From Chondrus crispus (taxonomy: Eukaryota; Rhodophyta; Florideophyceae; Gigartinales; Gigartinaceae): DNA of 64,000 nucleotides. Every line of letters begins with the position of its first letter. Position 1 is the stretch's first letter. Under the pieces are notes generated by a model. The model was not told where the DNA came from. It saw nothing but the letters and a program-made list of their open reading frames with translations, and searched no databases. Shown here one piece after another: positions 8,259 through 19,216 of the stretch. The DNA lies in contig NW_005178620.1 in NCBI RefSeq assembly GCF_000350225.1, forward strand, positions 186,001 through 250,000. Reading direction: 5' to 3'. The position numbers and the translations under genes were made by a program.

Positions 8259-10466
8259 TCAGCGGTATCGTGGTTTTTTCAACGCGTTCTTCAAATCCTG
8301 AGAAAAAGAAACAAAAGGACTTGCTTTCCTTGCTGCATCGTCATTTCCGTTCAGGCCCAATGCGTTCAGCTCTACATCCGAGATACCAGAGGCTCGTAAG
8401 GCCTTCGTTCTTTCTGCATTTCTCGCGAAACATGCGTCTGCGCTGTGAATATCCGTGGTGTATGCATATCGCGATGCGAGTCCTTTAGGCCCTTTAAATC
8501 GCATGAACGAGCAGAGGTTGCATGGTGCTGTGCCATTCACTCCCACCACATCCAGGACATGCCCAACCTCGTGGTAGTCGCTCACGATACCAACCACATC
8601 GGTAAACAGCAGCAAATCCTCCCCATCGGCACTTCTGGCAGGTATACCCTCTGTTGATGATTTGACGAGGTCCGCTACTACTTGCTTCAGACCTTCCTTC
8701 GTTGACACTCCAGGTTCAGTCAGGGCAAGAATACGTACTCGCTCTCTACTACTTCTACATTCCGGAGGATAGTTTAGGGAGAGACAATAGACACCCCCCG
8801 CTGAACCCGCTTTAAATCGGAACGGGGAAAATCCATCTGAATATAGTAGGATATGGTCAACAAAGTATTTCCTTCCGTCTTTAAGCTTACCATATGACGG
8901 TGAAATTGGGGGTCGGGAGTGTTGAAATGAAAGAGATGGCTGGTTGCCGGCCACCATGACGTCCACCACGGAAACCTTCGAAGCTGTATGAAATGAGATG
9001 CGTAAAGGATGATCAGCTCCATCGTCTCCAACCTCGCAAGCGAAGGGTATGCACACAAGCTCAATTTGCTGCCCTCCCTGTGTTGATCTGTTGTGATGCT
9101 GAATTAGTACCATGACATAATCCAGCTCAGCACTGATATGTAGAACTGTGCTAATGTCACCAGCGCGCCACAGGTCCGTTGTTGGCCGCCGAAATCCCTT
9201 CCATGTTCCGTAACGTAACTCCGACCTCGACGCTTCGGTCAGGGGTGGTCCGTCTCTCCATGACACTACGAGAGAGGTTGTGACAACCCTGAACGTCAAT
9301 TTGAAACATCTTGGATCTGCTCCGCTACACATATCCAGAGTGCACAATACTTCATGCGGAAATGGCGGTTCCTTCCGCAAGTGCAAGGTGACCACTCCTC
9401 CATCTCCCCTGTACGTAGTGAGCAATGGGCAGGAGGGCGCGGTTTCGTCGCCGGTGCTGGGAAGGACGTTACGAGCGATGTCCAGAATGAGATCTCTATT
9501 TCGAACCATGGGAACGCTTTCGATAGTGGAGAACAGAGCTCCCGAGCTAGGAGAGATGGAGTCTTTCGCAGCGCCTTTCAGTACATTCCATGTCTCGCGG
9601 CACGCCAAGTCCATCAAAGACCAAGATGATGGCAATATGACTTTGAAACGGCTTGAAACTGGCCCAACTCCCTGCAGTGACTGAAGAGTCTGTCTGGAGC
9701 CCGATTTCGAAGTATCTAAAATCGCCTCGCATTCCATGCTCATCACAAAACCCCACTCTCTAAGCAAAGGGGACAGAGTCCGATAAACCGTAGAGTAGTC
9801 AGGAAACAATTTCCCCCCTGGCTCGTATTTCTTTAGAAGGTGGTTGAAACAGCTCCGAAAGATGTTATAACCAGACTTAGAGTACCGAACGGTCCCGGAC
9901 ACAAGTAAAACAGCCATTATATTTTGCCACACGCTAAGCTTCTTCCATCCACGACGGATCTCCGCAACATCCAACTGCAGTCCTATATCATGATGCATTT
10001 CATCTTCCTCGTCCTGTGCACTGAGCCCGACCACCAGTTCATTTGTCGTACCCCTCACGTGTTCAAGTACCATATCTACCATGCCACCCATGTCTTGCCC
10101 ATTCGTTTCATGCATCTCCGCGACTGGAATTTCATCTGCGAACTGCATTTCGTGGACCATAGGGGTTCTGAACCCCTCTATAGTCTCAAAACACACATCT
10201 TTATGATCTCTATCCGCCGCCTCTGCCATTTCTTCTTCTTTTGTTTCCGCTGCACCCGCTCCTCGGATTTCATCGCAACCTTTCTCGGCACCCGTACAGT
10301 TTTGTGTCGTTCCATCAGCACTGTGTGTTGAGGGAGCGGATGTATCTGCCAGATGAAATGTCTCCTCATGATGTTCTCCCCACCGATCGTCGTACGCAAT
10401 GCGACCCCTTCTTCCCCGACTCCCGAGCTGGAACATGTTCCGTCGCTTCCGAATTCTTTTCTTCAT
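8259..10466 (-). mobile_element. transposase-like protein, N-terminal half (first frame, 735 codons)
   Basis: ATG at 10466. The protein begins with a basic stretch (KKRIRKRRNMF) and a long acidic region, then a folded part. A zinc-finger-like segment near residue 660 (APCNLCSFMRFKGPKG, with the upstream DYHEVGHVLDV) parallels the cysteine/His-rich position of Tnp2-type transposases. An earlier segment LPSSWSLMDLACRETW belongs to an N-terminal domain I do not recognise. The frame stops at 8259-8261, 5 codons after a G-AAA-AAA run. The reading continues in the -1 frame, so the full product would be about 1,250 residues. Either a programmed -1 shift or a one-base deletion explains this. No terminal inverted repeats were identified. 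Confidence 0.5.
8274..8279 (-). other. A6 frameshift site joining the two transposase frames
   Basis: On the coding strand the sequence is TTG AAA AAA CCA. Slipping back one base yields ACC ACG ATA and the second long frame. The run is G followed by six A, a slippery but non-canonical heptamer. A single missing A would give the same result. Confidence 0.6.
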
Positions 10467-10549
10467 TAGCTGTTAGAAGCGAGGAAGACATCGGATGAGA
10501 GTGCAATTGGAGCCACCTCATACCAGACTCGTATTTCATGAATGTGAAT

Positions 10550-10601
10550 GTAATCCAGGCTGATACCAGACTGTCAACAGTCTGATATCAGCCTGGATTA
10601 C
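10550..10601. repeat. near-perfect palindrome upstream of the transposase start
   Basis: Arms 10550-10572 and 10579-10601 (23 bases each) are reverse complements with one mismatch, loop of 6 bases. It sits about 85 bp upstream of the ATG at 10466. Confidence 0.9.
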
Positions 10602-12205
10602 ATGCGTGAATCACACCTGCTAATTGGCTGACTGAAATTCTGTAAACATATTTTGCAGGTCATTGGCTTCCAACTCGAGTTGCTGTACACCTGTGCTGTG
10701 CTTTACGTGTTCATCCCATGGACAAAACGGAAATGACGTTTTATTGGTGCAGCATCATCCGTTTCGTCGTAAGAACCCAATTTAGGTCACAACCGGCTCA
10801 CGTTTATAGCGCTTGAGGATACATTCGAGCTCCAAATGTATTCACGAATCCCTATAAGTACGTTGCACTCATCCTTTGAGCTGACCTTAAGCCCAAAACA
10901 TCCATGAGCAGCGTGATACCAACGCCGTAGTGCCGCCACCCTCCCAGTGGATGAGATCCGCAATGTGCTATCAACATTGAGCTTCCATCACAGCAGGCAA
11001 CACGATCCACAGTGAGCTACCATCACCGCAGGCGACACGATCCACAGTGAGTTACCATCACCGCAGGCGACACGATTCACAGTGAGATACTAACGAAACT
11101 TCACAACTATCCCGCACGTGATATGATCCTCCTAGTGCCACGAAACAGAGGGACCAACCGCCGGCAAAAGTCAACAACCTGAAAGTGCTGCGAATTTCAG
11201 GGGCACAGCTAACAGGCTCTACCCCCCAAAAACCGCCATCTGCGGCAGGACGAAGACGACTATCCGCAGCCATGTCGATGAAAAACATCCTCAGGCATGA
11301 CGAAGACGATCATCGACAGACACAACTGTTGTGTCTGTTGCAGCTGCATCAATATTGATAATACATGTAGGTACTGGCCTATGAAACGCTTGTTTTCACA
11401 TCCATCAACAGTGTCGTCAGGCAGCGATTCCGTTATCATTCCTTACATTTAATTTAGTGCTTTACAACCATTGCAAATGTAGTCCCCAAAACATTACATT
11501 ACCAATTCCTAAACACTACAAATGTCGTCCAGCAACATTATATTGTCGTCTCAGAACAAGTATCAACTACCATCCAAAACCAATATAAGTATTACTTCTG
11601 AAAACCACGATTATAGTGTTCACGAACGATACGTTTATTGCTATTCCGACATATTACATGTAACGTGCACAGAACGATGAAAGTAATAATTCAAAATATT
11701 ACTAATATATATTGTCGTTGGACAACATTACCAGTGTTTATTCAAACGTTATATTTCACGTTTCTGTACGATATAAGTAATAATACAATTAATGAATATT
11801 TTATATTGTCGTTGGACAATGTTTAAAGTGTTTCAAGAAACATTATATTTAACGTTTCTGAACGTTGCATTTAGTGCCATCTAATATTATTATATATAGT
11901 GTGCTGAAATGATTCATTTATCGTTTCCACAGACAGTGCCTATAATGTTCACATACGCTACGTATAGTGTTTCAATAACACATTATAAGTAACGTCCATT
12001 GTTGATGTTTTAATGTTTACAATGACATTATATCTATTGTTCACGGCTGATGCAAGTGGTACCCGAATTCTGATGTTTTCATCGTACACGGACGTTTTAT
12101 TATCATTCCTGGAATGCTGATGTATTGTTGTCCGGACAATACTATTCTGGTATCCCAAAAACGTATCGTCCAAAAACATTACATATATCATGACACGATA
12201 TTACT
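10602..12205. other. gene-free, AT-rich repeat-bearing stretch
   Basis: No gene. After a 35-bp tandem array the DNA becomes AT-rich. From about 11,440 it contains many loosely repeated motifs such as ACGTTTC and CATTATATTTA. A 15-mer, ATTGTCGTTGGACAA, occurs at 11711 and again at 11804 in similar contexts. It could be a decayed LTR or 3' flank of the neighbouring Gag-protease gene, but I cannot define ends. Confidence 0.5.
10965..11090. repeat. 35-bp tandem repeat, about 3.5 copies
   Basis: Units begin at 11000, 11035 and 11070 with ACACGATCCACAGTGAG and variants. A more diverged copy precedes them at about 10965. Confidence 0.85.
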
Positions 12206-14011
12206 TTAATGTTTCGGAATACTACAAGTATTGTTGTTCCTAGTACTTTGCCTCCGCAGTGCAAGACTTAGTCGAATCGTCTCATCACCCACAGTTACTT
12301 GGACATGCTGTTGCCCCAAGTCAATGCACGTTTGGAGCTCCTCTAACGTCGGCATCCCCACGATGACGTCGTATGGTGTTCCCGTAACGACAAGGAAGTC
12401 CATCATGCTCACCAGTCCCCCAAACGAGACGGGGACTTGGCGCAGTGATCCAACACAAGGGGAGCTCTTCCCATCTGCCACAGTGATGTGTTTCTTCGTA
12501 CTCTCTGGCGTCAGAGAAAGTCTCTTCATGAGGTGCGGCGACATGATGTTCGGCACCGCACCCGAATCCAGTAGTGCTTGAGCATCAGTTCCATAAACTT
12601 GAACAGTAACTACCCGAAGACGCCTCGGGAAGACATCCGTGTGGCCCGCAAACCCGCGAGAACGCCCTAATCTTCTGGATAGAAGGCGCTTCATCTCCTT
12701 CCTTGCTCCTTCAGCGTCTCCACGGACAAGTTGTCCAAATGTTAGACCAGACGGCGCATTCGCCAGCTCTGACACGACGTTGTACTTGCCGACGTGCTCC
12801 TGGAGTGCCGCCTTCTTTGAAACATTCTTCTTCTTCTGGCGTGCAGGCTTCACCCTCGGCACTCTCAGCGGCTCGTTCCAGGGGGGAGTTCCCCTAGGAG
12901 CTACTGGAGTGGGATTCAGCAGCCTCGGGATCGACACTTCTTCACGGTTCTTCGACTGCCTCGGCAAGGCCTCTCCTTCGGCGTTGCGTTTCGTAGCTGC
13001 CACCAATTCTCCCTTGGTGGTCTCAGTTATGACCGTGACCTGCTTTGAGTCTCTGGTGGCCTTGTCACCGGCGTCGTTGGCAGAACCGCCTGCTTTGAGG
13101 CCATAAGCGCTTCCTGCGCCAGCGTTACCTTGAGGACGTGCATGGGCCACATTCTTTCTAGCAAAGCGGGACCAGCAAGTCTCCGTCGTGTGTCCAATCT
13201 TCCCACACGTTGGGCAACAAGTATCACGGTGTGGGTTGGAACGACAACGAGTCGCTGAATGCCCTCGTTCCTTGCAATAAGAACATGTCCAACTCGTATC
13301 ACTGTCCCCTGGTGTCTGTCGTTTCTTCATCATCAGTGACAGTTCCGCCAGCTGGTTGGTGATGGCGTCTATCTTGTTCTCCAGTTTTTCCTGTCGAGGA
13401 TCCACATCAGAACGCACCAGTACGCGCTTGGGAGTCACAGGTTCAACGGACTGCGCAGCCGTTTTCGCCGCCTTGAAGGCGTCACGGCCTGCAGAAAAGT
13501 CCTTCACGGTCTTCATTAGTTCTTCGTACGTCGTCGGAGAACGATAGATCGCGAACTGAGCAACATCCAAATGTGCCATTACGGCATTGCGAAGCAAGCC
13601 GTACTTTGCCTCGTCGTTGAAACCAGCCCTTCTGTAGAGCTTGTCCATTTCATCCATAGAAGTAAGCAAGTTCTTACGATCCAGTCGGCAACTCATAGCC
13701 TTCTGGATGTTTTCTTCTGGCCTCGGTGTCTCCGTAAAAAGGTCAGACAGGGCGCTCTTCACACCGTCCCAGTTACTGGCGGCCTCGGTCAGACTCCCAT
13801 TATGACTATACGTGTCATAGTAATAGTCGAACGCGGCACCCTCAAGGTGGCATAGGATAGCTCCTGCCTTCTCCTCGTCAGGCTTGCCGCGCATAATGAT
13901 GTTCTCGTATACGAACAGAAACTTGGAAACATCTGACCCGTTTGACCCATCGTAGGTAACAGGGTTAGGGCCCGCACTTGTGTCTGCGTCGGCCCTCCAC
14001 AAGAGTACCAT
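12206..14011 (-). CDS. Ty3/gypsy-type Gag-protease polyprotein without Pol
   Basis: ATG at 14011, 601 codons without interruption. Residues 1-180 have the helical Gag look (PDEEKAGAILCHLEGAAFDY, then TYEELMKTVKDF), as in retrotransposon Gag. Two CCHC zinc knuckles follow at about 243-256 (CSYCKERGHSATRC) and 266-279 (CPTCGKIGHTTETC). A basic linker leads to a retropepsin-like aspartic protease at about 480-560: LLDSGAVPNIMS provides the catalytic DSG and YDVIVGMPTLEEL the conserved flap-side Gly segment. The stop comes right after the protease. No reverse transcriptase, integrase or LTR is seen downstream. It is therefore a solo Gag-PR unit, either a non-autonomous element, a deletion product, or a domesticated Gag. 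The intact frame is notable among so many broken neighbours. Confidence 0.8.
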   Translation of the reverse strand: MVLLWRADADTSAGPNPVTYDGSNGSDVSKFLFVYENIIMRGKPDEEKAGAILCHLEGAAFDYYYDTYSHNGSLTEAASNWDGVKSALSDLFTETPRPEENIQKAMSCRLDRKNLLTSMDEMDKLYRRAGFNDEAKYGLLRNAVMAHLDVAQFAIYRSPTTYEELMKTVKDFSAGRDAFKAAKTAAQSVEPVTPKRVLVRSDVDPRQEKLENKIDAITNQLAELSLMMKKRQTPGDSDTSWTCSYCKERGHSATRCRSNPHRDTCCPTCGKIGHTTETCWSRFARKNVAHARPQGNAGAGSAYGLKAGGSANDAGDKATRDSKQVTVITETTKGELVAATKRNAEGEALPRQSKNREEVSIPRLLNPTPVAPRGTPPWNEPLRVPRVKPARQKKKNVSKKAALQEHVGKYNVVSELANAPSGLTFGQLVRGDAEGARKEMKRLLSRRLGRSRGFAGHTDVFPRRLRVVTVQVYGTDAQALLDSGAVPNIMSPHLMKRLSLTPESTKKHITVADGKSSPCVGSLRQVPVSFGGLVSMMDFLVVTGTPYDVIVGMPTLEELQTCIDLGQQHVQVTVGDETIRLSLALRRQSTRNNNTCSIPKH

Positions 14012-14135
14012 GTTGTCGGTGAAATGGGGGAGGCGGTTCTGGGGAGCGTGCCGTTCCGTGGTGTGTGTTCCTTTCCCTCCTTTTTCCCCGCAGCGCCCGT
14101 CACCCTCTCTCTTTTATTTCTATGAAATTCCTTCC

Positions 14136-14189
14136 AGAAGCGTCCACGCGTCCGGCCCGGATTCCGCCGGGCCGTACGCGTGCGCTTCT
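14136..14189. repeat. imperfect GC-rich palindrome
   Basis: 14136-14160 (AGAAGCG...CGGCCCGG) and 14167-14189 are reverse complements apart from a small indel and a mismatch. It lies about 125 bp upstream of the Gag-protease ATG and could be a promoter or leader hairpin. Confidence 0.75.
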
Positions 14190-14779
14190 CTAAAATTCAA
14201 ATAAAATCTCGGTCTACAGAATAAAATCTCCCTCTACAGTAAAATGGAATTTTTCCCTAAAAATATCTCACACAGAGCAAGGCTCTGGTGCGCGCCGCTC
14301 CGCTGCGCCGTCGTCGGTAGGATAGTGATTAATCGTTATTTCTAGAATGGTACGTACCCTAAATCATCATCAGCCAACCATCTCGCGATGGTGGCGGTCA
14401 TGGAGCCTTTTCATTGGACTGTTGGCTTTCGCCAAATTACAGGCACGCGCCTGCGCTCAACATAGTGATGGTGTTTCCGGGCGGCGCATGTGCCGCAGCG
14501 CCCACGTCATGCGCGTTTCTGCGCCTCATGCCGTACACGTGTGTGGGCGTGCCCCCGCGGGATCCCGCGCCCGTGCTGTGCGGTGCGCTACACTGCGCGC
14601 TCGGCGCGCGCCGCCAGACCCGCCCGCGCCACCCCCCGCCCCCGCTACAGCGCCAAGGCGTCCGCTTGACCCCTACGGCGATCCATTTTTGCTCTCCGAC
14701 CCGACCTACATTCCCACGGTCTCTGCCGTCCGACCCCCGGAACCTGCTACTGTCTGAGTTTGAGGAACTGTTGAGGCAG
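14190..14779. other. gene-free stretch, GC-rich in its second half
   Basis: A repeated ATAAAATCTC motif occurs at about 14204 and 14221. From 14,540 the DNA is strongly GC- and CpG-rich with Pro/Ala/Arg-coding chance frames. No gene is supported. Confidence 0.4.
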
Positions 14780-15640
14780 GTGTTAACAAGACCTTTGCGC
14801 GTATTTCAAGTGCGTTTTGTTACCGCCTGAATGCGATCAGCCGCAAGCCACCTGAGCAACGGTGAAGTACATTCAGACGTCGTGTGCCTCAGCAGGTGTT
14901 TGAAGTCTTCGACTTCGAGCAACCTTTTCAAGCCCGCTTGCGTGTGACTCTCGGGCCTCGCACTCGTAACGTATCACGACTTGGACGTGAACGTGCCGCG
15001 GAGCACGAGAAGAGGACATTGGAAACTCTTGTTCTCATGGGCTATGACGTGATCGCATTCTCAACAGTCTTTGCCAAGTTGGCAATGCCAACATCTCCAA
15101 TTGAGATTCTCAATTCCGTCACCCGCCGACGGCACTGTTCCTGCTGGTGCCAGCACCAACAACAGTTTCCAGACACAGTTACCTCGCTATTCCAAGCGAG
15201 ACCCACAACCGCTCTTCCAACAGCACCCCACACGACATCCTTATCCTTTTTCCCCGGCCTTATCATGGGAATTGCAGCTATCAACGATCGCTTCCCCTGC
15301 AGCACTTCGTGCTGCACTTCGAGCTTTTCTCTCAAACGGCATCATCTCAGCAACGCGTTGCCACCTTCATGCGTGTGCGTTTACATCCACATTTGCAATG
15401 ATGGCAATTGTGACGGACATGTGCATGCAAATGCAAATGCGTTTGAGATTCCTGAAAGCGAGTCACGGAAATTCAATTTTCGCGAACACCGCCGTATGGT
15501 ACGATGATGCACACGCATCTCTATCCCGTTTGTTAAGTTTACCCCTCCGCGGTGTAGTTGCTTCGGGTAACCACGAGGCTGTACGCAATAGGACTGCGTG
15601 CCACATACATTGGATTTATCGTTTGCAAACTTCTTAATCG
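14780..15640 (+). pseudogene. decayed coding region of unknown family
   Basis: Plus-strand frames look coding-like but change at least once. About 14,884-15,130 reads FEVFDFEQPFQARLRVTLG, and in another frame about 15,180-15,637 reads ALRAALRAFLSNGIIS, then SLSRLLSLPLRGVV before a stop. I do not recognise either part. It may be a relic of a mobile-element gene. Confidence 0.25.
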
Positions 15641-15798
15641 GCTTCGGTTTCTTCCGGCTTTGGGTTCACTCTACAGGGGCGTTTCAGCACTCACGTTCAT
15701 GCATTTACAGACGCGTGCCCACTTCTCAACCGATTCTCGAAGTGTGACATGCCATTACATCGTCTAAAACCGTGGACAGAGAATATTTTCTACCGTAC

Positions 15799-17427
15799 TT
15801 ACACGTCATTGTCCGCAGCGCTAGAATCATCAAACTCATCCGACGAGTCTGACATGACACGCTTACGTTTCGCGGACGTGTTTGGCTTGTTCTTGCCAGT
15901 TTTTCTCACCCTTTTAGTTTTATCGCTTCGTTCAACGGCCTCATCCCATGTCCGCAGCCATGTTTGAAATTCGGCGAGCAGATCGGGCCTATTCCCAAGA
16001 GCGGCTAGGGGAGTATTTGAAGAAGATCCTGCATTTTCCCCGGTAGTATTCTGCCTATCAACTGACACAGGTTCCATTACTCCATGGACAACGTCACCAC
16101 CTAACTCCCTATCCGCCAAAGCGTCTTGAATCTCGCCTTCATGTACGTTTTGGCCTTTGCAACGATCTGCAACTGTATCACTTGTAATCTCACGGTTCCC
16201 AGGACGCTGACTTCTGTTGTTTGCATTTTTGACACGTTTATCTGGACTTCATGCAAGCGGGTTCATCCTTATGCTATTAGAAGCGGTGAATTGTGGCTTA
16301 GCAGTAGATTGTTTCGATCGCAGGTTAGTACCCTTTCTGCGTACTTTCGAGACTCTCTGTGCCAAGTTAATCTGACCCAGCATGCTGTGTGCCACGGAAT
16401 CTGAAGATTGCTTACGACCTTTCGCGTTTGCATGCCTCCGAGGGCTACAGCTTTCTACCAAGCTTGTTTCCGTCACGGTATGGGATGGGCGCTCTGTACG
16501 AGATTTTGGAAGCTGATCTTGTAGACTGTACGTTTTTAAGCTTGCCGGCATGCTGTGGGTTGTCTGAGGCATTCTTTCCTCGGTTTGGAATATTTTTTGG
16601 ATGGTCTTCAAAGCGAACCGATCCCGGAGGCGAAACAGAGGCACGGCGTGATGCTGTCATCACAGAAGCCGTTATAAATGGACTGGGTATAACATTCGAG
16701 GGAATATCCGGTACGACCACTCCTGATGGGGTCGAGAAGCTTTCATTTTGAGGTAGGTTCGCTCGTGATTCATTCGAAGACTGCCCTTGGATCATTACAG
16801 CGATCGATTCTTACCGTTGTTGGACCGCAATATGTTGATTCCGTTTCTTCCGGCGCTCCTCGACCGCCAGAATTGTCTTTCGCCTCGAGAAAAGCTTGAG
16901 ACTAACTATCTTGCGTGCTGGGTATATGTGTACGCCTTGCGTAAGCGGATCAAAACTCTCATCCAATGCCGCCTCCAAGACCAGCAGCTCGACGTGATGT
17001 GGCTTCTCCCTGCGCAGCATATGATACGTTTTCTTCCCGTACAGGCAACCAAGAACTCTAGGGGCCATATCGTTCACAATTCTCATGAGCGTTTCGGTCC
17101 GTTGCTTGTCTTCCAGATCTATACCGTACCATCGGTATTGCATGTGAGGATTATTGGCGTGATTTTCGTTGTGTTCACGGACATACGTACCTACTTCGCG
17201 AAGTACTTTAAAGTAGGAGTTTTTGTCCTTCCCCTTTGGTACTGATGGATTCCTCTTGTCGTTTTGGTGTTCTTCCGTTTAGAAATGTGTTCTGGGATTG
17301 GAGGAGGGCGGGTTACGTTTTGATCGTTTGGAAAGAGACCCGTAGGTCGCAGGTTTGTTCGCAGCTCTGATATCCGTTGCAACACTGCAGCAAGCGGCAT
17401 TTCGGGAAACTCAAGATTGAGTTCCAT
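15799..17427 (-). pseudogene. unknown protein, several frames, divergent partner of the transposase at 18-21 kb
   Basis: ATG at 17427 (MELNLEFPEMPLAAVLQ). A frame change near 17,270-17,290 leads to a better-structured block: KDKNSYFKVLREVGTYV, NPHMQYRWYGIDLEDKQ, LMRIVNDMAPRVLGCLYG and a basic tail (EERRKKRNQHIAVQQR) ending at 16811. The stop there reads CGG TAA GAA, and GGTAAGA could instead be a splice donor. Further low-complexity Ser/Pro-rich frames follow to 15799 (for example 15799-16119 ending DSSDEFDDSSAADNDV). The family is unknown. Divergence from the Tnp2-type gene suggests it is the accessory gene of the same element, in the manner of TnpA/TnpD pairs. That is inference. Confidence 0.35.
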
Positions 17428-17933
17428 GGCTACTGCTCAGGCAGTGGCGAAATGGACAATGGTAGAGATGTCGGTCGTAGGTGAGAGAAAGTGGTAATAA
17501 GACGGAGAGGGATTTCAGAAAATTGGCTTCAGTAGGATGCGGTGCAGTGATCGACGTGGGAGACTTTCGTAAGAAGAGGAGTATGATTATCAGACCGAAG
17601 ACTCCGAATGAAGTTTGAGGGCGATGACAAGTATTGAAGTACGATTATGTCCGAATGTGGTGAGTCCTCGCGTAATGGCGAAGCGAAAGACGATGCAGAA
17701 CGGAGAACTCGAGTACGTTTCCATACTGTCGCTTCACGAATGCGGGCTTTCGCTTCGTGTACATGTGTATTGACTTCAACATGTCTAAAATCTTTCTAAG
17801 AACACTAAATCTCCTGTACAGGTGACGGCTCACCGTACGAAGTTCAAGGTTTGTTGAGGTGTCGAATACCAAGCCTTTCACGATTCCTCCATGTCAAATT
17901 CGCCCTACGATCTGACACTTCCAATCTAACCTG
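17428..17933. other. bidirectional intergenic region
   Basis: A gap of about 500 bp between the divergent minus gene and the plus transposase. No defined promoter motif could be read, but by position it would carry both promoters. Confidence 0.35.
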
Positions 17934-17959
17934 ATGAATCCTGAAGAAGACAAGTACTT

Positions 17960-19216
17960 ATGTTTGGCCGGTTATTGCTGCATATGCAGCCATGTAGGCA
18001 GGCCTGTTGCACGAAGCACGACGATAAGACACCGCCGATTTGCAAATGTGCGACGACAACGAGACGGCCTTCAAGAACCAACCAATGGTCCAAGATATTC
18101 CCTATCAAATGTAGAGACGCAGATTCAAGAGTTCTTGCACCCGCGAAATGCACGTGTCGCAACGTCAGACTTAAATCAGTCGGGTTTGGCGTCGATCGAA
18201 ACGAACAAAACAAACATGCATCGTTCCCTCCTCATAGTAACCTCATTGTCGAGAGCCACTCTGAACCTATGATATCTTCCATTGATGATGTTTTGCTCGG
18301 AGATACGGACTTTGTCGCTCTGGCTGGTGCGGGTGAACTCGATATTTATGAACAGGATGATGATATCCACGAACGTGATGACAATTTCAATGGGAGAAAT
18401 GCAGTGAGGAGCCCTGATTCGTCAGACAGGGAGGTACCAAATGATTGCGATCCCGACTCCGGTGGGGAAGATTGCTCTGTTGATGAAATGAGAAGTCCAT
18501 GCAGTGCTGCGTTGTGTGCAGATTTTCAACCCAACATGGAAGACCCCGAAGTTTCGGAGCAGCAAAATAATCACGGAAGTCTGCAATACGTCACGCAGGA
18601 GAACAGCGTCGTTACAGCAGTCGGGGAGCCGGGTTCGCAAAGCCTTGCCGAGTATTCTGGAAACATGTCAAGTTTGGCTGATGAAGACGAGGAGTATGGA
18701 AGTTCAGTGGTGAATGGTGTCAGAGGGGCCAGTTTCCAGGCAGCTGCAGCAGAGCGTTTCGACAATTGGGTCCGCACTAATCGCCACTGGATTTACATGT
18801 TTATCGACGAGGGCTTTACCCTCAAAGGTCAAAACGCAATTCTTGGCGGCCTTAACGCTCCGTTCAAAGTAACACAATTACGTCGAAACTTCGCGAAGTA
18901 CACAAACTTCTTCCCGATCCAATACCTCGCGTGCCGCAGCCACATGCTACTTAAATCTGTGTCAGAAGCTATTGAAGACCCTAATTTAGATTGCTTCTCT
19001 TGCGTTTTACAGGGCAGTATCCCTGACATCGTCGTGTTTGAGTACCTATCTCTATTGAATCGTATCCATGCATGGGCGGCAGATGAGAACGCGGGTACAG
19101 AGCAATTTTCCTACCACCAAGAAAAGATTCCGAGCGCCAAGTTTCCCAGAGTCTTCCATCCAGCGAGCGCTTCTACGAGGACTTTTTCGATGGTGCTGTG
19201 TACCGAAAGATCGTAG
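17960..19216 (+). pseudogene. Tnp2/Plavaka-type (CACTA superfamily) transposase, N-terminal part
   Basis: 418 codons, starting with a Cys/His-rich segment (CRQACCTKHDDK, CKC, CTCRNVRLK) as found at the N terminus of fungal and plant CACTA-type transposases, followed by a long acidic region. The folded part starts near residue 260 (FDNWVRTNRHWIYMFIDEGF). The frame leaves register near 19,180: the correct continuation (EDFFDGAVYRKIVEQCGGQ) is in another frame, so the residues before the stop at 19216 are out of frame. Confidence 0.65.

Noticed and set aside
10965..11090. CRISPR-like array
   Set aside because: The 35-bp repeats are directly adjacent without unique spacers, in a eukaryotic context, so it is an ordinary tandem repeat.
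14347..14830. GC-rich plus-strand frames of about 137 codons
   Set aside because: Pro/Ala/Arg composition follows from GC-rich sequence; both overlapping frames look alike and carry no motif.
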